A stretch of 37,784 bases of DNA from Halorhodospira abdelmalekii (lineage in GTDB: Bacteria > Pseudomonadota > Gammaproteobacteria > Nitrococcales > Halorhodospiraceae), in the NCBI RefSeq assembly GCF_016583625.1, contig NZ_NRRN01000031.1, positions 1-37,784 on the forward strand, written 5' to 3'. Of this stretch, positions 24,514 to 33,306 are shown one piece after another; the stretch's first letter is position 1, and every line of letters starts with the position of its first letter. The notes under the pieces are model-generated. The model was not told where the DNA came from. It searched no databases and saw only the letters and a program-made list of their open reading frames with translations. Made by a program: the position numbers and the translations under genes.

Positions 24514-26475
24514 TTAGCGGCTCCTCTGCAGTCGCTGCACCAGTGCTTCCAACTCTTCAGCGATCTGCTCGACCGTAGCGGCTGCCTGCCGCCCTTCCTC
24601 AATCACCGCGGCGTTCTCGGCTGCCACCGTAGTGCCTTGCGCCAAGCGCACCAGGATGTGCTCAGCGGTGTTGCCCTGCTGCTCTGCTGCGCTGGCTACA
24701 TTCGTGATGCGTGATTCGATCAGTGCCAGAGCGCTCTGCGCTTCGGATAAAGTCTGCCCCGCACGATCGACTAACTGTTGCGTCTCCTGTGCCTGGTCGC
24801 GACCTTCGCTGACGGCGGTGACCGCCTCGTGGGTGCCCTCCTGCACCGCACGGATCGTCGCTGTGATCTCGCGGGTCGAGTCTTGGGTGCGTTGAGCCAG
24901 GTTGCGCACCTCTTCAGCAACGACTGCAAAGCCGCGGCCTTGATCGCCAGCCCGGGCAGCCTCAATCGCGGCATTGAGCGCGAGGAGATTGGTCTGTTCA
25001 GCGATGTCACTGATGGCGGTGACCACTCGGTCGATCTCGTCACTGCGCGCTTTTAGCGTGTCGATGGCGGTAGCCGTTTCGGCCATTGAGTTGCTGAGCC
25101 GCTCCATGGCCTGGATACCGCTGTCCATGGCGGTGCGAACCTGCTCACCGACAGCCGTTGCATTGCGCGTCTGCTCACGGGCATCGTCGGCGTTAGCGGC
25201 GATCTCTTGGATCGTCGCTGCGATATCGCCAACCGCTTCGCGCGTCTGCTCGGCCTCCTGTTGCTGCGTTGCCGCACTGCTGGCGGCCGACGCCGATTGC
25301 TGGGTCAGGCGCTGGACCGCCTGCTGTAGACCTTCGATCGCGCCTACCAATTGTTTAACAAGGCGGTCGACGGCCTCAATCACCAAGTTGAAACTGCTGC
25401 CGACTTGCCCGATCTCATCATCGCGGTCGGTGGTCGTCACCCGGCGGCTGAGATCAAGACGAAGATAACCGGCATCGTCGGTAGTTGTGGCCGCAGCTGT
25501 AGCCGGAGGCAGAGTGGCGCTGTGGCCGCCGACCACAGCAGCGATCTCTTCGCGGGCCCGGGTCAGTGGGGCGGTGATTCGCTGTACCATCCAGCCACCG
25601 AGCAGGAGCACCAGCAGCGTGCCGATCGCAGTGATCAATAGCCCGCCCCAGCGCGCTTCGGTCAGCGGGGCAAAGGCTTGAGCGCGATCAACCATCAGCC
25701 CCACGGCCCAGTCAACACTCTCGCTGCCGACAATCGGGTGAAAGCTCGCCTCGTACAGGTGATCGGCGATGCGGTAGGGGTGCGCGGTGCCATCGAGCGG
25801 TGCCTCCTCCCCGAGGAACGCGGTGAGGTCCTCGCCGACGTACTGGGTCTCAGGGTGGAAGAGGATGGTGCCGTCTTCCACATCGACCAAGAGCGCATAG
25901 CCGCTGCCGCCGACTGTAATGGCCGCAAGCTGCTGCTGTATCGCCTCCAGGCTGATGTCGGCGGCGGCGACGCCGCGGAAGGGACCATCGTGCACCGCCG
26001 CAGCGGCCGAGAGGATCAACTCACCGCTGGCAGCGTCGATAAAGGGTTCGGTAAAGCCTGGTCCGTGCTCCTTGGCTTGACGGTACCAGGGGCGCTCGAG
26101 CGGGTTAAAGTCGTCCGGCAGCGTCGCTTCGATCGCGCGATCCTGCATATACATCTTGCCGTCTGCGGTGCCGACGTAGAAGTGGGCGAAACCGAACTGC
26201 TCGACAGCGGTGCGGTTGTGGGCGCGCAGGGCCTCGGCATCGGAGGTGCGAGCGGCAATTTCTGCCAGGGTTACAGTCGTCGCGAGGCGGCTATCAAGCC
26301 AATCGGCAATGCCTGCCGTGCTTACCTCGGCGGTCTGGGCTCGAATCGTCTCCAGATTGCGTTCGGTATGGGCGTGTAAGCGCAGGTCGTTGATGATGGC
26401 GTAGACTGCCATAACGAGCAGCAACAAGGCGGCGAAAGTGGCGAGAATGCGGTGCGAGAAAGAGAGCGGGCGCAC
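24514..26475 (-). CDS. Methyl-accepting chemotaxis protein (dCache-HAMP-MA)
   Basis: This is an inner-membrane chemoreceptor that signals to CheA/CheW. The first membrane helix (about residues 9-28) precedes a periplasmic double-Cache domain with the conserved RPWYRQA and [18 protein letters not shown] blocks. A second membrane helix near residues 278-298 leads to a HAMP domain. The cytoplasmic signalling domain has the invariant hairpin [20 protein letters not shown] followed by [15 protein letters not shown]. The 653-aa length is typical. It starts with a GTG seven bases after AGAGG. The RxWY and downstream Asp resemble the amino-acid-binding dCache motif, but Phe stands where the motif usually has its first Tyr, so the ligand is open. 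No che genes are nearby. Confidence 0.94.
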   Translation of the reverse strand: MRPLSFSHRILATFAALLLLVMAVYAIINDLRLHAHTERNLETIRAQTAEVSTAGIADWLDSRLATTVTLAEIAARTSDAEALRAHNRTAVEQFGFAHFYVGTADGKMYMQDRAIEATLPDDFNPLERPWYRQAKEHGPGFTEPFIDAASGELILSAAAAVHDGPFRGVAAADISLEAIQQQLAAITVGGSGYALLVDVEDGTILFHPETQYVGEDLTAFLGEEAPLDGTAHPYRIADHLYEASFHPIVGSESVDWAVGLMVDRAQAFAPLTEARWGGLLITAIGTLLVLLLGGWMVQRITAPLTRAREEIAAVVGGHSATLPPATAAATTTDDAGYLRLDLSRRVTTTDRDDEIGQVGSSFNLVIEAVDRLVKQLVGAIEGLQQAVQRLTQQSASAASSAATQQQEAEQTREAVGDIAATIQEIAANADDAREQTRNATAVGEQVRTAMDSGIQAMERLSNSMAETATAIDTLKARSDEIDRVVTAISDIAEQTNLLALNAAIEAARAGDQGRGFAVVAEEVRNLAQRTQDSTREITATIRAVQEGTHEAVTAVSEGRDQAQETQQLVDRAGQTLSEAQSALALIESRITNVASAAEQQGNTAEHILVRLAQGTTVAAENAAVIEEGRQAAATVEQIAEELEALVQRLQRSR

Positions 26476-26591
26476 AACGAGACCTCTGTTTTAAGGGTAC
26501 TGATTTATGGCCACCATTGCGATAAGGGCCGTTCGTGGGGCGCGAGCGGCGACCCATTCGCCGGCGGTTGGCGCGATTTCAACCCGCTAAT

Positions 26592-26616
26592 CGTAAGCAG
26601 CACTGTTCGGCTTACG
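26592..26616. repeat. Inverted repeat upstream of the chemoreceptor
   Basis: CGTAAGC and GCTTACG face each other across 11 bases in the 186-base gap between the DUF167 gene and the chemoreceptor. It could be a regulator-binding site or an mRNA hairpin of the chemoreceptor leader. No sigma28-type flagellar promoter was found in the gap. Confidence 0.4.
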
Positions 26617-26661
26617 TCCATGGGAATGTTTTCCTATGGTTTTAGGAACGGCATCTATTCA

Positions 26662-26994
26662 TCAGGGTTGGTCGGCCTGATCGGCCTGCTCGCAGGTATC
26701 CAAGGGCGGGGGGAGTCGGCGCGGGTCATGGATTTCGATGGTCTTCTCCCGGCTCTTGGCGCCGGCGGCGATGCGCACCGCGGAGCGGGGCACACCGCAC
26801 GACTTAGCGAGCAGGCGCAGCAAGCGGTCGTTGGCCGCCCCATCTGCCGGCGGTGCGGTTACATGAACCTTAAGGCGGCCAGCCAGTGGCTCGCCGAGCT
26901 GCTCCTTCGACGAGCGCGGCTGCAGCTTGAGTTGCAGCACCAACGTCCGTTCACGCCACTGCCACCAGTGCTGTGGGTTGCGCTCTGCGTCCAT
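26662..26994 (-). CDS. DUF167/YggU family protein
   Basis: The 110-aa protein has the DUF167 core: LVLQLKLQPRSSKEQ, the GRLKVHVTAPPADGAAND block with its conserved APPADGAAN, and AGAKSREKTIEI. The family's biochemical function is not known. I chose the ATG at 26994 because GGGAG sits four bases upstream and it removes ten unconserved residues. In many Proteobacteria the gene follows proC-yggT. Those partners are absent here, and the defence operon begins on the other side, so this gene marks the likely edge of conserved chromosome. Confidence 0.9.
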   Translation of the reverse strand: MDAERNPQHWWQWRERTLVLQLKLQPRSSKEQLGEPLAGRLKVHVTAPPADGAANDRLLRLLAKSCGVPRSAVRIAAGAKSREKTIEIHDPRRLPPPLDTCEQADQADQP

Positions 26995-27032
26995 CGTTCT
27001 CCCAGGCTCGATCACCCCGATCAACAGGTGCG

Positions 27033-27064
27033 AACAGTCCCGTCCTCTTAGCGCAGAGACTGTT
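27033..27064. repeat. Inverted repeat at the 3' end of the defence operon
   Basis: AACAGTC and GACTGTT face each other across 18 bases, between the end of the nuclease-helicase gene and the DUF167 gene. No U-run follows on the minus strand. It may be a weak terminator of the operon or a remnant of the island boundary. The sequence does not decide. Confidence 0.4.
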
Positions 27065-27111
27065 TCAATGCCTATCCCCCTTGTGACCTAGGGTACTTTA
27101 GCGCGGCTCGT

Positions 27112-28728
27112 TCACAGCCGTCCAGTGAGGTGCCCAGTCGTTGACTGCGGCGCTTCGTAGATGACCGATAGCACCGCTCTGGCTCGGCTCATGCCGACGT
27201 AATGCTCGGCAAGCCGTTCTGGGCGCTTGGAAAGCGGCGGCAATCCGATCATTACGATGGCGTCGTTCTCTAGCCCTTTGAAGTTGGCTATTTCAGCGAA
27301 GCCCGTTCTGTCACCCGGGAAGTGGATCAAAGAGTGCTCATCGAGTCTCTCGATTGACTGCTTGAGCCTCCCCGGCAGGAGCGGCACAGCCGAGTCAGCA
27401 AGCGCTGTACCGGACAAGATCGTTACTTGACCGCAAGTGAGACCGCCATCATGGATTAGTTTATCGAGTTCTGCGGCCAGAATTCGAGCCGCTTCTTCCT
27501 TCGAGTGCGCGGTGTGGGTCCACACCTGAGGTCCGTCTCCGGCGCCGCGCGTGCCCATATCCGCGCCGAGCAATGTGTGAATCTTGTCTAGGATGACGCG
27601 CGTGTTTCGGCAGTTCGTCTTCAGGGGTACCCGTGTGGGATTGAACGAGTTCAGGCAGTCGATCGCCTCCTGCTGTGGTGTTCCGAAAAAGCCCGATTGA
27701 TTGTTCACGTCGTGAAAGAAGCACCACCGACCTTCTGCGAGGCCGCCCGCAACCGCACGGTCCAAGGCGTCGAGGGTCATCGTGTCCATCAGGTCCTGCC
27801 CCTCATCAACGATGACTGCATCGAATGTCGCCAACTGTTGTCGTTTGAGTGTCGTGACGATGGCGCTGACCAAGCAAACGGTTAGGCCGGGGATGGCGAG
27901 TCTGGCTTGTAGGTAGCTCTTGAGCCACGGTGATCGGCAGATCAGTGCGACTTGAAACCCCTCTGCCGTCCATCGCCGCGCGAGTTCCATCGCGAGGAAC
28001 GTCTTTCCGGTTCCAGCACCACCGGAGCACAACACCCGTGGATTTGCCGACACCACATCGATCAACAGCATCTGGTCCTCGGTAAGGCTTGCCACCATCT
28101 CCGCAGTCGCATCGACGCGCACATGCAGAGGAGTAGCCGACTCGAACTGCGGTCGAAAGTAGCGGCACGCCTCCTTTACGATCTCTGGGGCTGCGAACCT
28201 CTTGCCGCCGTCCTGCAGGCGCCAGTAGGAGAACAATGTATTCAACCACCCTTCAAGGTCTTTGAAGCTTCTGGTATCGGCTACAATCTGCCGGTCCCAT
28301 TCAGCGCCTGTGCTGCGCCACTCGCAATCGGGAAAGACGACGCCATAGCCGATGGAGAACTGGTTGACTACGCGTGCTGGCAAGCATTCACGCATCTTTG
28401 CCATCACCCCGTGGAGGGCCGTTTCTGCCTGCTTAAAGGGGCCTTCGTTTGACCGAGAGACTTGACCCTCGCGATTGGTATACTCCCATACACCGTCGCG
28501 ACAGGCTACGCCGCCCCCCTTCACCTCAAGAACGAAGATTCCGTATTGGCAACAAATCAGAAAGTCGATCTCTGCAAATCGTTTGTAGGCGTGCCGGGGC
28601 AGATTGAGCGAGTGGAATGCCGTGAACGACTCTTCATCGGAGGTCGGAAACGCCATGCGCAGCCGGTCGAAAACACGTTTCTCAGCGCGGCTGTTGGTTC
28701 GATGCGGCGTGTCCGGGATTATCCGCAT
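27112..28728 (-). CDS. NERD nuclease-domain / SF1 helicase fusion
   Basis: This is the last gene of the five-gene defence operon. Residues about 12-130 form a NERD (nuclease-related) domain of the PD-(D/E)xK fold, with AEIDFLI (D55) and the active-site FVLEVKGG (E68, K70). Residues 215-538 form a UvrD/Rep-like SF1 ATPase with Walker A GGAGTGKT (236-243), Walker B VIVDEGQD (305-312), the NCRNT motif, the FKGLEND motif and the final YVGMSRAR motif. Combined nuclease and helicase activity suggests that it unwinds and cuts DNA. The ATG has GGAG about eight bases upstream and lies 15 bases after the preceding gene. The family is known from defence islands, but its target is inferred. Confidence 0.9.
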   Translation of the reverse strand: MRIIPDTPHRTNSRAEKRVFDRLRMAFPTSDEESFTAFHSLNLPRHAYKRFAEIDFLICCQYGIFVLEVKGGGVACRDGVWEYTNREGQVSRSNEGPFKQAETALHGVMAKMRECLPARVVNQFSIGYGVVFPDCEWRSTGAEWDRQIVADTRSFKDLEGWLNTLFSYWRLQDGGKRFAAPEIVKEACRYFRPQFESATPLHVRVDATAEMVASLTEDQMLLIDVVSANPRVLCSGGAGTGKTFLAMELARRWTAEGFQVALICRSPWLKSYLQARLAIPGLTVCLVSAIVTTLKRQQLATFDAVIVDEGQDLMDTMTLDALDRAVAGGLAEGRWCFFHDVNNQSGFFGTPQQEAIDCLNSFNPTRVPLKTNCRNTRVILDKIHTLLGADMGTRGAGDGPQVWTHTAHSKEEAARILAAELDKLIHDGGLTCGQVTILSGTALADSAVPLLPGRLKQSIERLDEHSLIHFPGDRTGFAEIANFKGLENDAIVMIGLPPLSKRPERLAEHYVGMSRARAVLSVIYEAPQSTTGHLTGRL

Positions 28729-28743
28729 GGGCTTGGCTCCGGT

Positions 28744-30300
28744 TCAGCCCTTTAGCTCTGCACGAATGCGCCGCTCAAGCTTCTGCGATATTGCTTCCCT
28801 GTTTAGAAGAGCAAAAAAAACGGATTGATCGACTTCTTCCACAACGGCCTTAGCCAAACCGTCGATGAGCAGGTGCATGCCACTGCCATCAACCGACAAT
28901 CTGTAGTCGCCTTTTCCAAGCGTGACGCGGGTCTGTAGACAGTCCCATTTACACGCCTTCGCAAGTTCCACAGCAGCCTCTTTTTGATTTTTTGTCCAGC
29001 CTTTCGGGCCGGGTGAAAACAACTCGTTTAAAGGCTGTGGGCGAGGAGGCGGGTTACCCAAGTCAACGCCTGTCTGTGCGAGACGGTGGGCCATTGCCGC
29101 CATTCGGTGTGAGATGGCGCTGCGGAGCTGGGGTGGTTCTCGGAGGTCGGTGCTTACGCCCATCCAGCCCTGTCGTGCCGAGAACAGAATGGCAGCGGCA
29201 AGATAGTCCTGCTCGTTAAGCAGCGGACTTCTATAGTCGAGGAGCTCGGTTAAAGTCTCGCGAAGGAAGAATAAGATCAGCGCGCGGGCGAATGGCTTCG
29301 AGTGTTGCTCCAACACCTCGGTTACCGTCTCATCAGAGAACCTAACCAACCCCTGAAGGTCCTTGATCAGTTTTGCCCCGGCCTGTCGGAAACGATCATC
29401 CTCATGCTGATCGCGCTGCGATTCGAGATAGGCGAGTGCGACGTCGAGTGGTTGATTCTTGTTGGCAGCGAGACTGTTCTCTGCCAATTGGTCCACCAAG
29501 CCCCAGAATAGTCGGACCGACGCCTCGTCGGAAGCAGGAGCTTTGCCAAGTATTAGCCATTGATTGGTCGCCGCCAGTATCGGGTGGGTGCCCGAACCGA
29601 AAACCTCATCGTGAGGCTCAAAGGCTCGCTTCAGAAATTGAAGCCCAGTCTCACTCTTGCGAGCAAGGTGGAACAGCATTGCCATCATTGCACCGGCAGC
29701 TAAGGGGGCAGCAAGCGCCGTCTCGATTTCCGGTACGGCGGTTCGGGGCGGCCACGGTTCGGCGGTAGCTTTCTTGAAGCTGCTTGCGTTTACCTTGCTC
29801 AGAAGGCCTTCGAGGGAGACGTTGTTAAAGTCTCTCGCGCCTTGCTCGAAGCGTTTTTTGTCATCTCCGGAGGCAAACCAAACCTCCTTGACAGAGCCGA
29901 TCGGTAGCGGAGCCGGGACTAGCAGGAAGTGCAGGTTGGCAATGAGCGCATCTGGAAAGGAGACCTCATGGAGGTTGCCTTGCAGATCGACCGCTCGAGC
30001 CGGACCCTTGAACTCACCAAGGTCGACTTTGGCGATACACGGAATGAGATGACTGCGCTCGCTGGCCGCCGCTTCGAGCGCCGCCTTCGGTACGCTGTTC
30101 AGAAACAGCGGGATAAACCCCGGGAAATCGGACAGCGTGTCTTTGTAGTGCTTGTCCATGAACCCTGCCGGCGGCATGATCATTCCGGCTGCGAGCATGA
30201 ACTGTAAGTTCATGTTGTTCGTCACAAAGTGCCACTGTCCGGGGGGGGCAGCCGGTGCAGCAACGGTTTTTTCTTCGAAAAAATCGGGGGGGGTGGTCAT
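28744..30300 (-). CDS. Unrecognised 518-aa protein of the defence operon
   Basis: I do not recognise this family. It has no signal peptide, membrane helix, Walker motif or obvious nuclease motif. The N-terminal part (after a short Pro/Ala-rich lead) contains WHFVTNNMNLQFMLAAGMI and a PGFIPLF segment, which look like a conserved fold start. The middle, residues about 190-400, is rich in Leu/Ala helices. The last 90 residues hold a GDYRLSVDGSGMHLLIDGL strand pair and a basic helical end. Its ATG overlaps the stop of the ATPase gene (TAATG), with AAGGA upstream, so the two are translationally coupled. A structural, adaptor or sensor role is possible, but none is shown by the sequence. Confidence 0.85.
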   Translation of the reverse strand: MTTPPDFFEEKTVAAPAAPPGQWHFVTNNMNLQFMLAAGMIMPPAGFMDKHYKDTLSDFPGFIPLFLNSVPKAALEAAASERSHLIPCIAKVDLGEFKGPARAVDLQGNLHEVSFPDALIANLHFLLVPAPLPIGSVKEVWFASGDDKKRFEQGARDFNNVSLEGLLSKVNASSFKKATAEPWPPRTAVPEIETALAAPLAAGAMMAMLFHLARKSETGLQFLKRAFEPHDEVFGSGTHPILAATNQWLILGKAPASDEASVRLFWGLVDQLAENSLAANKNQPLDVALAYLESQRDQHEDDRFRQAGAKLIKDLQGLVRFSDETVTEVLEQHSKPFARALILFFLRETLTELLDYRSPLLNEQDYLAAAILFSARQGWMGVSTDLREPPQLRSAISHRMAAMAHRLAQTGVDLGNPPPRPQPLNELFSPGPKGWTKNQKEAAVELAKACKWDCLQTRVTLGKGDYRLSVDGSGMHLLIDGLAKAVVEEVDQSVFFALLNREAISQKLERRIRAELKG

Positions 30301-31472
30301 TATCCTTTTCGCTCCAGTATATTGGGATCCTGCGGGAGGATGGCCTCAACGGCACATCGACTGCCGGCTTCTTGAAGCATGATCACTTGTTCGGTTGCGC
30401 GAGCGACCATTACATAAAAGAGGCGTTTGGTGACATTGACATCGGTCTTGTTCAGGTGGAACTGGTTGATGTCGACGATAAAGACGACATCGAACTCCAA
30501 ACCTTTGCAAGCTTGAGCATTGATGACCATGATGCCGCCACGGTCGAACCGCATCGTGTGCTGATCGCCACTCGCGAAGGTGGTCACCGGGGGCGGCCCG
30601 TTGTCTAGCTGCACGGGAGTGTTGTTGAGCGCCGCCGCATAGCGCGTTCGGACCTCGTTGTTGGGCGCGATGATGCCAATCAGCTGGGCAGGGTGTCGGT
30701 CGGCAAGTTTGAGCATGCGGCGAATCACATCTTTAAACCGTTCAGGAGGATACTGATAAAGAAGAGGTTTCTTGGCTTCAACAATGCTTGGCTGGGGCAA
30801 GTCCGGCGGCGGGGTGGCCGGGTCACCCGTGTAGAAGGCTTGCGCGAGCCGTGCGATAGGGAGGGTGTTCCGGTAGTTTTTAGTGAGCTCAATCACCTCT
30901 CGAGTCTCGATCCCCAGCGCGTCTTCGAGCTCCTTCCTCGTGCTGTTCTCGTCAGGAGAGATTTGCTGGTTCTGGTCAGCGACCACAAAGAAGTTCTCAA
31001 ATCCCAGGTTGGCTAGCACTTGGTAAAAGCTGGGAGGCATGTCTTGCCCTTCGTCGATCACGAGGTAAGGCAGGTCGGCGCTGTTCATCACTTCTGTCTC
31101 TGCGACTGCATCTGCGATGGCCTGCCAGTCGAAAGGCTGCCAGAAGCCGCCGCCATGCGCGGGCAGGCGAGGGGGCAGGGCGCCTGTGACTTTTCGGTAG
31201 AGTCCGATAAACCAGCTCTGCCACTGATGACTGCTCAACTGCCCGCCAAAAAGCTGCCGACTGGCTTGATGCAGGAGTTTGTTGTAGACCAAAAAGACGT
31301 ACCGAACCTTCTCCTCGTGCAGGCGGCGCGAACGCAGCAGGGCGAGCACGGACTTACCGGTGCCGGGGCCGCCGATGACAAGATGCTGACCATCGGTAGG
31401 CAGGGCGCGGACGTCTTCCTGCTCTTTGCTGAGCTCGTGGATGCCCGGCAGCTGGAACTTCCGCCTAGCCAT
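30300..31472 (-). CDS. Compact UvrD/Rep-like SF1 ATPase
   Basis: A 390-aa P-loop ATPase with SF1 helicase motifs: Walker A GGPGTGKS (34-41), Walker B VIDEGQD (138-144), ADQNQQIS (motif III-like), LTKNYRNT (motif IV), QACKGLEFDVVFIVD (motif V) and YVMVARATEQV (motif VI). The insertion subdomains of full-length UvrD are short, so it may be a motor or switch ATPase rather than a processive helicase. It shares the DEGQD box and general plan with the SF1 half of the nuclease fusion three genes along, which suggests related motors doing different jobs. It starts seven bases after the drmB-like stop and overlaps the next gene by one base. Confidence 0.88.
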   Translation of the reverse strand: MARRKFQLPGIHELSKEQEDVRALPTDGQHLVIGGPGTGKSVLALLRSRRLHEEKVRYVFLVYNKLLHQASRQLFGGQLSSHQWQSWFIGLYRKVTGALPPRLPAHGGGFWQPFDWQAIADAVAETEVMNSADLPYLVIDEGQDMPPSFYQVLANLGFENFFVVADQNQQISPDENSTRKELEDALGIETREVIELTKNYRNTLPIARLAQAFYTGDPATPPPDLPQPSIVEAKKPLLYQYPPERFKDVIRRMLKLADRHPAQLIGIIAPNNEVRTRYAAALNNTPVQLDNGPPPVTTFASGDQHTMRFDRGGIMVINAQACKGLEFDVVFIVDINQFHLNKTDVNVTKRLFYVMVARATEQVIMLQEAGSRCAVEAILPQDPNILERKG

Positions 31473-31479
31473 AACGCAG

Positions 31480-33306
31480 TCAGCCGGCCGCAGCGGTGCT
31501 AAGGAAGGGGGGGATGCCTGCGGTCGAATCGCCCTTTACGAAAGTACGATCCAGCAGCACGTTCCCATAAGCGCATGCGGGCTCAGGAATGAGCGCACAG
31601 GCGTGACAGGCGGCGCGGTTGAGAAGCCCGGGGCCTTGGCCCTCGTGCTCCGAACAGACGGGATCGAGCGAGCACCACTGTGCATGGTCGAACGCCCTGG
31701 AGAGTAGTTGCAGCAGGCGCTCAGGAGCCGCCATCTCGGCAAGCCCACCGAGCGACCCGGCGATGTCAGGTACGGCCACATATATCAGAATGCCCGCCAT
31801 CGGACGCTCTCCGCCGGTCGAGCAGTAGATGCGCTCTTTCAGCGATGCGGCCGGATAGCCGGCTTCGCTCTCCAGCTCGCGGATCATGAGATGCGACAAC
31901 GTGTGCAGCAACATGAAGCGCGGCGTGACGATCACCTCCGGCTCGAACTGCAAACCTGTCTCCGCAAACCGTTTCAGAAAGTGTTCAGCACGCTCCTTCA
32001 CCGCCGGCAGCGTCTCCCACTTCTGTAGGGCCTCTTGATTCAGAGATAGGAAAATGCCTTCGCCATAAAGCTCTAGCGCCGGTAGCCACTCACTCTGGCC
32101 GACGATGTCAGGGAGCACGAGCGGGCCGTTCATACGCGAGAAGCCTTTTAGGATCATGATCTCCTTGAGGCGGGTCACGCTGATGACTTCGCCGACTGCG
32201 CCGATGATGGTGCGTATCGACGAGTCCGGCGGGAACTCCTCAGACAGCTGCTGCCAATGGGAGGTCCAATGGCGAGTCACAAAGTCCTCGTCATCCATCA
32301 TTCCAGGGAGTTCGTCGAGGAGGGCGTTATACTCGCTCTCCAAAAGCAGCCCCGGAGTCATGCTCTCGCCGTAAAGGGGATAACCGTTTTTCAGTTCACA
32401 CAAGGCCTCATGAATCTCTCCTGTCGAGCAGCGCAGCTCGCTAGCCAGCGTTTTGATCGCCGTTTTTTGGGCCAGCGATGTTTTCGCCCGTTCCAACCGC
32501 ATCCGCTTGCTTGAGCTGCGGTACAAACGATCAACCACGGAGCCCTTACGTACCCTCGACTCTGGAGGGATCACCAAAGCACTCGCTGTTGCGGGGGTAT
32601 GCACTCGGGCATCGTTGACTTCCACAATCTCTGCTACGCCCTCGGCGTCATCGACACGCTCGTTGAGCCACGGCTGCCGGCGGTTATTATTAAAACCGAC
32701 CCGGGCGTTATCGAAAGGAGCAGTTGCCCGGCAACGCTGGCAGACGATTACTCTGGTTGGCCCTGAGATCGACTCGATCTTCAAGTAAGGGGAGCCCCAT
32801 GGATCGGGTTTGCACTGTCTCTGGTTAGGACCTGATGCACCAGAGTGGGCTATATCGTGCCACGGCACGTCGGCCAAGTGGCCATCTTGATGCGCCAGCA
32901 CCCATGCAACCTGCTCCATTACTTGCCCGTTGCACTCTTCGCTCTTGCACCGTATCTGCTCTCCGGTTTGTACATTCGCCCAGGGCTTGTAATGCAGGAG
33001 TCCACACTTTACACAGCGCATCCAGAAAGGGAAGCGCAGTGCGGGAATGCAAGTGCCTTCTATAGTGGCCTTATCGGTGATTTGTGCTGTAGGCGGCTCC
33101 CGCAGAACCTGTTCGATCTCAAGGGCGGAGCGCACGCGCTCGACATAAAAGATCTCCCGCCCCGCGCTACTCCCATCGCTATTCGTCCACTCGCGGATGT
33201 CGGGAACAGCCATGAGAGAGTCCGGGCCGCGCACGACGGTGCCTACTGAACAGTGGCGCAACAGATGGGATAGGCGAACCGGCAGGTATTCGTCTGGTTT
33301 CGTCAT
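31480..33306 (-). CDS. drmB: DrmB-like DUF1998 protein
   Basis: A 608-aa protein with the layout of DISARM DrmB. An N-terminal zinc-finger region carries CVKC (C98, C101) and a partner CKSEEC (C120, C125), followed by a second CQRC pair (C189, C192). The C-terminal DUF1998 domain contains GGERPMAGILIYVAVPD, then AGSLGGLAEM and a Cys-rich end (CSLDPVC, then AACHACALIPEPAC). In DISARM, DrmB binds the DrmA helicase and the pair senses and moves along incoming DNA. Here its start overlaps the drmA-like stop by four bases (ATGA), as expected for a complex-forming pair. The gene symbol is by family resemblance. Confidence 0.85.
   Translation of the reverse strand: MTKPDEYLPVRLSHLLRHCSVGTVVRGPDSLMAVPDIREWTNSDGSSAGREIFYVERVRSALEIEQVLREPPTAQITDKATIEGTCIPALRFPFWMRCVKCGLLHYKPWANVQTGEQIRCKSEECNGQVMEQVAWVLAHQDGHLADVPWHDIAHSGASGPNQRQCKPDPWGSPYLKIESISGPTRVIVCQRCRATAPFDNARVGFNNNRRQPWLNERVDDAEGVAEIVEVNDARVHTPATASALVIPPESRVRKGSVVDRLYRSSSKRMRLERAKTSLAQKTAIKTLASELRCSTGEIHEALCELKNGYPLYGESMTPGLLLESEYNALLDELPGMMDDEDFVTRHWTSHWQQLSEEFPPDSSIRTIIGAVGEVISVTRLKEIMILKGFSRMNGPLVLPDIVGQSEWLPALELYGEGIFLSLNQEALQKWETLPAVKERAEHFLKRFAETGLQFEPEVIVTPRFMLLHTLSHLMIRELESEAGYPAASLKERIYCSTGGERPMAGILIYVAVPDIAGSLGGLAEMAAPERLLQLLSRAFDHAQWCSLDPVCSEHEGQGPGLLNRAACHACALIPEPACAYGNVLLDRTFVKGDSTAGIPPFLSTAAAG

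Noticed and set aside
25678-26379. Plus-strand 233-aa frame opposite the chemoreceptor
   Set aside because: It is a shadow frame; the minus strand encodes the recognisable Cache domain here.
31480-33306. Druantia-type DUF1998 helicase (DruE) instead of DrmB
   Set aside because: This protein has no helicase motifs. The helicase is a separate gene with DrmA hallmarks, which fits the DrmA-DrmB pair.
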